A stretch of 7,217 bases of DNA from Bacteroidota bacterium. GTDB lineage: Bacteria; Bacteroidota; Bacteroidia; Chitinophagales; Chitinophagaceae. Position numbers and translations under genes: made by a program. Where the stretch lies: positions 1-7,217 of the forward strand of contig CANETM010000079.1 in the NCBI GenBank assembly GCA_947441205.1. Direction: 5' to 3'. Below are positions 1-4,929 of the stretch, one piece after another (positions within the stretch are counted from its first letter, which is position 1; every line of letters begins with the position of its first letter). The notes under the pieces were generated by a model that saw only the letters and a list, made by a program, of their open reading frames with translations, searched no databases and had not been told where the DNA came from.

Positions 1-484
1 GTCTATTGGTAGTGTATACTGTACCTGTCCAATAATCCACGTTGTTATCACGAATGGTTGTAGAAATTGCTTTTTGCAATGCGAATGCTGGAAGTGCTGG
101 AACTTCAGCTGGAAAATAGTCATTTGATGTTCCCTCGCCCCTTATAGCGGCAATGGGTAAAATTAAATCGCCAATCGTATTTCTTTTTTTCAATCCACCA
201 CATTTACCTAAAAACAAAACTGCCTCTGGTTGAATTGCAGTTAATAAGTCCATGATAGTGGCAGCGCCTGGACTCCCCATACCAAAATTAATGATGGTGA
301 TTCCATCAGCTGTTGCACACTGCATGGGTCTATCTTTTCCAATTACCTCAACCCCTTTCCAACTTGCGAACATATTTACATAGTTGCTAAAGTTGGTCAA
401 TAAAATATATTTTCCAAATTGATCCAAACTTGAACCTGTGTATCTAGGCAACCAGTTATTTACTATCTCTTCTTTTGTTTTCAT
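1..484 (-). CDS. amn: AMP nucleosidase, N-terminal part (runs off the left edge)
   Basis: This enzyme hydrolyses AMP to adenine and ribose 5-phosphate in cytoplasmic purine salvage. I translated the leftward frame by hand: 161 codons are open from the ATG at 484 to the window edge, about two thirds of the roughly 260 residues usual for the short Bacteroidota form. The product begins MKTKEEIVNNWLPRYTG. It has the nucleoside-phosphorylase-like core with FGMGSPGAATIMDLL at residues 68-82, FLGKCGGLKK at 91-100, GDLILPIAAIRGEGTSNDYF at 105-124, and DYWTGTVYTTNR at the cut end. These match the Bacteroidota AMP nucleosidase family as I remember it. An in-frame ATG at 490 would add Met-Leu; I prefer 484 because family members start MKTKEEIV. 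No Shine-Dalgarno is visible before either. The gene is divergent from the HsdR-N protein across about 80 bp. The long C-terminal-domain Amn of E. coli is a different architecture. Identification is firm; only the 3' end is missing. Confidence 0.9.
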   Translation of the reverse strand, partial: MKTKEEIVNNWLPRYTGSSLDQFGKYILLTNFSNYVNMFASWKGVEVIGKDRPMQCATADGITIINFGMGSPGAATIMDLLTAIQPEAVLFLGKCGGLKKRNTIGDLILPIAAIRGEGTSNDYFPAEVPALPAFALQKAISTTIRDNNVDYWTGTVYTTNR

Positions 485-572
485 AAGCATTTTTTTAACC
501 TATACAAAATCTCTACTTATCTTTAACACAGGTTACTACTTAAAATTACAAATTTTATCGGACTTATAAATC

Positions 573-1025
573 ATGGAAATAAATTACCCACAATACTCCT
601 TTAAGATTCGCCCAAACGAAGCAGGGATTAAGGGTGATAAAGTAAAAGATCAAATATTCGATCCATTCAGAAAAAAATGGGTCATACTTACCCCTGAGGA
701 GTGGGTACGACAAAACATATTACAATATATAAGTCAGGTTTGTCAATATCCTGCATCCCTAATTGCAGTTGAAAAGTCAATTCAACTGAGTGAACTGACT
801 AAAAGGTTTGATATATTAATTTATAAAGACGATAAACCTTGGATGATTATTGAATGTAAAGAGGCAAATGTAGAAATCAACGATAAAACAATAGCGCAAC
901 TATATCAATACCAACAGGTATTAGAAGCACAATACTTAATAGCTAGCAATGGTCATGAAACGGTAGGTGCTCAAATAATAACGGGGAAACTGCATGCACT
1001 GCAAAATTTCCCCGTATACAAATAA
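573..1025 (+). CDS. Stand-alone HsdR N-terminal-domain protein, PD-(D/E)XK nuclease fold
   Basis: The 150-residue protein resembles only the N-terminal nuclease domain of type I restriction endonuclease R subunits; no helicase or translocase part follows. The nuclease signature is complete: D80 in KRFDILIY, E94 and K96 in IIECKEA, then a QxxxY motif at Q109-Y113. The D to E spacing of 14 is what I recall for EcoR124I HsdR, and QxxxY is typical of the RecB-like branch. There is no signal peptide or membrane segment, so it should be cytoplasmic. No hsdM or hsdS is nearby, so it is unlikely to be part of a restriction system here. Such orphan proteins are common in Bacteroidota, often beside housekeeping genes, and their role is not established to my knowledge. 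It sits between divergent amn and convergent gdhA, with 46 bp to the latter. The ATG at 573 gives the full conserved N-terminus (MEINYPQYSF). Family assignment is confident; function is unknown. Confidence 0.85.
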   Translation: MEINYPQYSFKIRPNEAGIKGDKVKDQIFDPFRKKWVILTPEEWVRQNILQYISQVCQYPASLIAVEKSIQLSELTKRFDILIYKDDKPWMIIECKEANVEINDKTIAQLYQYQQVLEAQYLIASNGHETVGAQIITGKLHALQNFPVYK

Positions 1026-1071
1026 GGATCTCCTAATTTTTTATTAGTGAAATCTATACAACATTTTCCTA

Positions 1072-2493
1072 CTATGGGAAAATACCTAATTCAGCATATG
1101 AAGTACCTACTTTGTTAATTGCACAAACATAAGCTGCTGTTCGCATATCTGGTATTGAAGGATTTTCTTTCCATATTTCCATAATTTCTTTAGTTGCCGT
1201 TATCATAGTTTCTTCCAATCCGCTATGCACTAAATCAATTTCGTCAGGGCCATGCGCAATTATTAATTTTTCGGCAGTAGTTACTTGCTTGCCAGTTAAG
1301 TCTTCAATTTGTTTTAAAATTTGCATGTTGGCATTTTCAGTAAATCTTTTTTCCAAACGACCATAGCGAACGTGACTTAAGTTTTTTAACCACTCAAAAT
1401 AGGAAACCGTTACACCACCGGCATTTAAATACATGTCTGGAATAACTAAAACTCCTTTCTTGGCAAAAATATCATCTGCTTCAGGTGTTAATGGACCATT
1501 CGCTGCTTCGCCAATTATTTTAGCTTTAATGCGTGGTGCATTATTACCATCAATTACATTTTCAAGTGCAGCTGGAATTAAAATATCACATTCCATTTCA
1601 AGGGCATCACTACTTTTTTCAATATTGGTAGCACCTGGAAAATTTAAAATGCTTCCTGTTGCTTTACGATGTTGAAATACATCCTCTTCGTTTAATCCAT
1701 CTTTACAATAAATAGCACCTTCATATTCAGCAATGGCAATTACTTTAGCTCCATGCTCTCTAAAAAACTTTGCAGTATAATAGCCCACATTACCCAATCC
1801 TTGTACAACTATATTTTTATTTTCAATGCCTACAGTCAATCCAGCTTTGGCCATAACTTCAGGTATTAAACAAACTTCTCTAACACCATAAAATACGCCT
1901 AAGCCAGTTGCTTCTTTACGACCTCTTACACCACCTAATGAAATTGGTTTACCTGTTACACAACCTGCTGCATCAATCTCACCTGGCTTTAAGGACTGAT
2001 AAGTATCAACAATCCAAGCCATTTCACGCTCACCTGTTCCATAATCAGGAGCAGGAACATCAATACCAGGACCAATAAAATTTTTCTTTACTAATTCTGA
2101 AGTATATCTTCTTGTTATCTTTTCTAATTCATATGGACTCAATGTTCTTGGACTTATTTTAATACCTCCCTTTGCGCCTCCAAAGGGTACATTAACAATG
2201 GCACACTTATAGGTCATTAATGCTGCTAAAGCCATTACCTCATCTTGATTCACTGCCATGCTAAAGCGTATACCGCCCTTACAAGGTGATTTATGTTGTG
2301 AGTGTTGAACACGATATGCCTCAATTACTTCGATACGTCCATCATCCATCTTTACAGGAAATTTCATACTGTAAACACTGTTACATGCCTTAATTTGTTC
2401 CAATATACCTGTTTCCCATTTTGTATAACTTGATGCTTTATCAAAACTTCTTTCGACACTTTGAAAAAAACTATATTCTTTTTCCGTTGACAT
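1072..2493 (-). CDS. gdhA: Glutamate dehydrogenase (Glu/Leu/Phe/Val family, mitochondrial-like)
   Basis: This enzyme catalyses reversible NAD(P)-dependent oxidative deamination of glutamate to 2-oxoglutarate and ammonia in the cytoplasm. The 473 residues are full length. The substrate-binding KGGIR is at 72-76. The family active-site signature VPFGGAKGGIKISP is at 102-115 with catalytic Lys108. DVPAPDYGTGEREM follows at 145-158, where Asp150 corresponds to bovine Asp168. CVTGKPIS is at 178-185, the Rossmann motif GLGNVG at 232-237, and NAGGVTVSYFEW at 357-368 with the substrate-contacting Ser364. Segments such as ELEKITRRYTSEL are strikingly like animal mitochondrial GDH. Residues 381-419 lie where the animal enzyme carries its regulatory antenna. 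It is the last gene of a leftward unit, 27 bp after ccmD, and probably shares the ccmC promoter. Glutamate is much the likeliest substrate; the cofactor preference cannot be read safely. The ATG at 2493 has no clear Shine-Dalgarno, as is usual here. Confidence 0.95.
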   Translation of the reverse strand: MSTEKEYSFFQSVERSFDKASSYTKWETGILEQIKACNSVYSMKFPVKMDDGRIEVIEAYRVQHSQHKSPCKGGIRFSMAVNQDEVMALAALMTYKCAIVNVPFGGAKGGIKISPRTLSPYELEKITRRYTSELVKKNFIGPGIDVPAPDYGTGEREMAWIVDTYQSLKPGEIDAAGCVTGKPISLGGVRGRKEATGLGVFYGVREVCLIPEVMAKAGLTVGIENKNIVVQGLGNVGYYTAKFFREHGAKVIAIAEYEGAIYCKDGLNEEDVFQHRKATGSILNFPGATNIEKSSDALEMECDILIPAALENVIDGNNAPRIKAKIIGEAANGPLTPEADDIFAKKGVLVIPDMYLNAGGVTVSYFEWLKNLSHVRYGRLEKRFTENANMQILKQIEDLTGKQVTTAEKLIIAHGPDEIDLVHSGLEETMITATKEIMEIWKENPSIPDMRTAAYVCAINKVGTSYAELGIFP

Positions 2494-2520
2494 ACTATGA
2501 TAATTTAAATGATTAGTTAA

Positions 2521-2682
2521 TTATTTATTTTCTATTTGAGTAATTTTTCGGTCAATGCTTGCCACATAAATAAACAAGCCAATTAATATGATTGAAACAA
2601 TGGTCATTACTAAAAATATTTTCCCATCTTGAACCATGAAGCTTTCTTTGTTGGCTACTTGTGTTTGTAATAAATTGAACAT
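2521..2682 (-). CDS. ccmD: CcmD-family small membrane protein
   Basis: I found this short gene by translating the gap between ccmC and gdhA. It encodes 53 residues beginning MFNLLQTQVANKESFMVQDG. One hydrophobic segment at about residues 22-41 (IFLVMTIVSIILIGLFIYVA) is followed directly by a charged tail, SIDRKITQIENK. That is the layout of CcmD: a short N-terminal part, one transmembrane helix, and a basic or coiled cytoplasmic tail. In the family, CcmD helps release haem-loaded CcmE from the CcmABC complex during cytochrome c maturation. The position supports the call, because it starts 34 bp after ccmC in the same direction and 27 bp before gdhA. Sequence conservation in this family is weak, so the call rests on size, topology and context. 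A generic one-helix protein cannot be fully excluded. Confidence 0.8.
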   Translation of the reverse strand: MFNLLQTQVANKESFMVQDGKIFLVMTIVSIILIGLFIYVASIDRKITQIENK

Positions 2683-2716
2683 ACGATAATTATTATTTTT
2701 TAATTTTTATTTTGAA

Positions 2717-3397
2717 TTATAAAAGTCCTTCTTTTTTCAATTGCAATAATTGTAAACGAACTTTTAAGGTACTTATCCAAACACCTAATAAAGTCCAACC
2801 AATAACTGCTGGATAAAATACAGTCCGCATGCTTGCTGTCATATCTTTCCCGTTCATACCCGGATTACCTTCACTCCCCTGACCACCAGGATGTAATGAT
2901 TCAGTAAGTCTTGGTAAAATCCAAAGTGTTGGAAACAACATGAAAAATGAAAATATATTATAAACTGCCGAAAGCCTAGCGCGTTTTTCCGTATCAATCA
3001 AACTACCACGTAAAACGAAGTAAGCAAAATAAATGAGCAAAGCTATAGCCGCACCATTTTGTTTTGGATCACCTACCCATGGACTTCCCCATTGATAATT
3101 TGCCCAAAAAGCACCAGTAATAATTCCCAAAGTTCCAAAAACTAATCCCATTGATGCATAAGCGTATGAATATACATCATGGATGATATTTCCTGATCGC
3201 AAATATTTTACAGCATAAACTAATGAAACGAATAATAATATCATCATCCCGAACCACATGGGAACATGGAAAAAAAAGTTACGAATAGACTCTTTCATTC
3301 GATCATCTAACTTGGGAATTTTTACTAAAAAGCCATAAGTACAAGTGTATAACAACAATACAAATGATAATACTTTCCACCATTTTGCTCTAAGCAT
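2717..3397 (-). CDS. ccmC: Cytochrome c biogenesis protein CcmC (haem handling membrane protein)
   Basis: CcmC is the inner-membrane haem-handling protein that presents haem for attachment to the chaperone CcmE in system I cytochrome c maturation. The 226 residues form about six membrane segments, near 7-26, 45-65, 82-99, 115-131, 144-162 and 193-210. The tryptophan-rich haem-binding loop reads WGSPWVGDPKQN at 103-114, the Bacteroidota variant of the WWD motif. Two histidines, H44 (FFHVPMWFG) and H169 (LHPGG), lie in the loops flanking it. Their spacing of 125 matches the haem-ligand pair I recall for E. coli CcmC (H60/H184). Length is normal for the family. It is the first gene of the leftward ccmC-ccmD-gdhA unit and faces queA across 221 bp, so its promoter must lie there. 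ccmA, ccmB, ccmE and ccmF are not in the window. CcsA-type proteins share the fold, but the small size and the ccmD neighbour favour CcmC. Confidence 0.9.
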   Translation of the reverse strand: MLRAKWWKVLSFVLLLYTCTYGFLVKIPKLDDRMKESIRNFFFHVPMWFGMMILLFVSLVYAVKYLRSGNIIHDVYSYAYASMGLVFGTLGIITGAFWANYQWGSPWVGDPKQNGAAIALLIYFAYFVLRGSLIDTEKRARLSAVYNIFSFFMLFPTLWILPRLTESLHPGGQGSEGNPGMNGKDMTASMRTVFYPAVIGWTLLGVWISTLKVRLQLLQLKKEGLL

Positions 3398-3495
3398 AAT
3401 TAATTGTTTTAAGCCATGTTTACGTTAAACTAACAATTGTTTGCAAAGTACTAAATTTTGGAAACAATATGCTGTTTTTATGTGTGAATCTTAGG

Positions 3496-3527
3496 TTAAC
3501 AAAATTACTGCTAAAGTTGTACATTTG
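3496..3527 (+). promoter_or_regulatory. Candidate Bacteroidota-type promoter for queA
   Basis: TACATTTG at 3520-3527 is an exact match to the Bacteroidota -7 consensus TAnnTTTG. A partial -33 element, TTA at 3496-3498 (consensus TTTG/TTG), lies 21 bp upstream, within the usual spacing. Transcription would start near 3533, giving queA a leader of roughly 85 nt that contains the two hairpins described separately. The weak -33 element and the frequency of such octamers in AT-rich DNA limit confidence. Confidence 0.45.
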
Positions 3528-3537
3528 CCTCCATAAT

Positions 3538-3578
3538 TTTCATGCCGTAACATGAAGCGAACTGCCCCGTAAGGCTGT
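3538..3578 (+). promoter_or_regulatory. Two adjacent hairpins with identical CCGTAA loops in the queA leader
   Basis: Hairpin 1 spans 3538-3557: TTTCATG pairs with CATGAAG (one G-U pair) around the loop CCGTAA at 3545-3550. Hairpin 2 spans 3561-3578: ACTGCC pairs with GGCTGT (one U-U mismatch) around the same CCGTAA loop at 3567-3572. The stems differ in sequence while the loops are identical, which suggests structure rather than simple duplication. They lie between the candidate promoter and the queA start, so they would be in the leader RNA. No riboswitch class known to me matches. The structures are directly visible; a regulatory function is inference. Confidence 0.4.
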
Positions 3579-3618
3579 AGTAAACTTAATGTGGCTATAA
3601 CCAAAAAAATAGACACAA

Positions 3619-4668
3619 ATGAAACTTTCACAATTCAGGTACGATCTTCCTTTAAACTTGATCGCACAGTATCCAACTAAACGTAGAGAAGACAGCAGAT
3701 TGATGGTTGTTAACCGTCAAAATGGTCACATGGAAAATCGTCATTTCTCTGACTTATTAGAGTATTACGATGACAAGGATGTTTTTGTAGTAAACAATAC
3801 AAAAGTATTTCCTGCAAGAATGTATGGCCGTAAAGAAAAAACAGGTGCAAAAATCGAAGTTTTCTTGTTAAGAGAATTAAACAAACCTAACCGTTTATGG
3901 GATGTAATTGTTGATCCCGCAAGAAAAATTCGTGTGGGTAACAAATTGTATTTTGGAGAAAATGAGGAATTAGTAGCTGAAGTAATTGACAACACCACTA
4001 GCCGTGGCCGTACCATTCGTTTTTTATGGGAAGGTGACGACGAAGGATTTAAAATAATGTTGGAATTTTTAGGAGAAACGCCTTTACCTAAATATATTAA
4101 GCGCAAACCAGACGAAGAAGATAAAGACAGATATCAAACTGTTTATGCTAAGCACGAAGGTGCTGTTGCTGCCCCTACTGCTGGTTTACACTTTAGCAAA
4201 GAATTAATTAAACGTGCCGAAATTATTGGTATCCGTTTTGCAGAAGTTACCTTACATACAGGCTTAAGTACATTCCGTCCGATTGAAGTGGAAGATTTAA
4301 GTAAGCATAAAATGGATGCTGAATATTTTAAAATTGATGAAGACGCTTGTCGCATTATTAATACAGCTAAAGAAAATGGTCGTCGCGTTTGTTCCATTGG
4401 AACAACTGGAATGCGTGCTATGGAAAGCAGTGTTACGGCCCAAAGATTATTAAAGCCAGCTGAAGGATGGACAAATCATTTCATTCACCCTCCATATAAT
4501 TTTAACATTGCAGATAGCTTAGTAACTAACTTTCATTTACCAAAAACTAGTCTATTAATTATGACTTGCGCTTTCGCAGGTTATGAACTAGCTATGGAAG
4601 CATACAAAAAAGCAATTAAAGATAAATACCGTTTCTTCAGTTACGGAGATGCGCTATTATTTATTTAG
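3619..4668 (+). CDS. queA: S-adenosylmethionine:tRNA ribosyltransferase-isomerase QueA
   Basis: QueA transfers and isomerises the ribosyl moiety of S-adenosylmethionine onto 7-aminomethyl-7-deazaguanine already in the tRNA wobble position, giving epoxyqueuosine. It is the penultimate step of queuosine synthesis in the cytoplasm. The 349 residues are close to the E. coli length of about 356. Family motifs appear in order: the N-terminal YDLPLNLIAQYP at 8-19 and DSRLMVV at 25-31; VVNNTKVFPARMYG at 57-70; VYAKHEGAVAAPTAGLHF at 175-192; AEVTLHTGLSTFRPI at 208-222; GTTGMRAMES at 261-270; NFHLPKTSLLIMTCAFAG at 304-321; and the C-terminal FFSYGDALLF at 339-348. The ATG at 3619 puts the family N-terminus exactly at residue 1. 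It stands alone: tgt and other que genes are absent, a promoter-like element and structured leader precede it, and terminator hairpins follow its stop by 6 bp. Confidence 0.97.
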   Translation: MKLSQFRYDLPLNLIAQYPTKRREDSRLMVVNRQNGHMENRHFSDLLEYYDDKDVFVVNNTKVFPARMYGRKEKTGAKIEVFLLRELNKPNRLWDVIVDPARKIRVGNKLYFGENEELVAEVIDNTTSRGRTIRFLWEGDDEGFKIMLEFLGETPLPKYIKRKPDEEDKDRYQTVYAKHEGAVAAPTAGLHFSKELIKRAEIIGIRFAEVTLHTGLSTFRPIEVEDLSKHKMDAEYFKIDEDACRIINTAKENGRRVCSIGTTGMRAMESSVTAQRLLKPAEGWTNHFIHPPYNFNIADSLVTNFHLPKTSLLIMTCAFAGYELAMEAYKKAIKDKYRFFSYGDALLFI

Positions 4669-4674
4669 ATTTCA

Positions 4675-4710
4675 AAAACAGCTTCTTATATTTTATTAAG
4701 AAGCTGTTTT
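4675..4710 (+). terminator. Hairpin terminator immediately after queA
   Basis: A perfect 14-bp inverted repeat, AAAACAGCTTCTTA (4675-4688) and TAAGAAGCTGTTTT (4697-4710), encloses an 8-base loop. It starts 6 bp after the queA stop. A-rich 5' and T-rich 3' flanks make it an intrinsic terminator that could work in both directions, although the T tract after the G+C part is only TTTT followed by mixed AT. Confidence 0.75.
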
Positions 4711-4713
4711 ATG

Positions 4714-4755
4714 TATTTATTTAAAATTTTATTGAAAATAAATTTTAAATAAATA
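4714..4755. repeat. Perfect 16-bp all-A/T inverted repeat
   Basis: TATTTATTTAAAATTT at 4714-4729 is exactly complementary, in inverted orientation, to 4740-4755, with a 10-base spacer. It contains no G or C in the arms, so thermal stability as RNA would be low for its length. It lies between the two terminator hairpins downstream of queA. It may be an accident of AT-rich sequence, a DNA-level binding site, or a decayed terminator. Confidence 0.5.
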
Positions 4756-4783
4756 ATACTTTTTAAGATTTTTAAAATTCTCC

Positions 4784-4820
4784 AAAAAAGAGCCCTGATA
4801 TAGCTTCAGGGCTCTTTTTT
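4784..4820 (+). terminator. Strong intrinsic terminator upstream of the fecA-like gene
   Basis: A perfect 15-bp stem, AAAAAAGAGCCCTGA (4784-4798) and TCAGGGCTCTTTTTT (4806-4820), closes a 7-base loop. It has a G+C-rich core (GAGCCCTGA) and runs into six T residues, the textbook rho-independent form. It lies 115 bp after the queA stop, behind the first hairpin, so it acts as a backup for queA readthrough and insulates the receptor gene. The mirrored A tract would also let it stop leftward transcription. Confidence 0.88.
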
Positions 4821-4929
4821 ATTGTGGCGAATCAAATATTTATGGATTTGGGAATTTAATTTCCTTATAACATAAATCTCATTTCCTCATTTCAAAAATG
4901 TGTTGCTCCATCCTATATTAGTTTTGGGG

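Noticed and set aside
573..1025. A type I restriction-modification locus
   Set aside because: Only the HsdR N-terminal domain is present. There is no helicase part and no hsdM or hsdS, and the neighbours are housekeeping genes.
1026..1071. A bidirectional terminator between the convergent HsdR-N gene and gdhA
   Set aside because: Only a 5-bp CTAAT/ATTAG stem can be formed, all but one pair A-T; too weak to call.
1433..1675. 80-codon rightward open frame inside gdhA
   Set aside because: It lies wholly opposite conserved GDH coding sequence (Rossmann region) and its product has no recognisable features; it is a shadow frame.
3500..3507. TAATTTTG on the minus strand as a ccmC promoter
   Set aside because: The octamer fits TAnnTTTG, but no TTG-like -33 element lies at the right distance, and such octamers are common in this AT-rich sequence.
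3528..3618. A known preQ1 riboswitch upstream of queA
   Set aside because: The leader does not show the conserved preQ1-I bases and stem lengths as I know them; only a very short pseudoknot can be drawn, reported separately at low interest.
3765..4397. Two leftward open frames (113 and 84 codons) opposite queA
   Set aside because: Both are antisense to strongly conserved QueA motifs, low in complexity and without start context; they are shadows of the true gene.
4821..4929. A cobalamin or other riboswitch before the TonB-dependent receptor
   Set aside because: No conserved box or multi-stem structure is visible in the roughly 110 bp between the terminator and the start codon; the space is too short for a cobalamin riboswitch.
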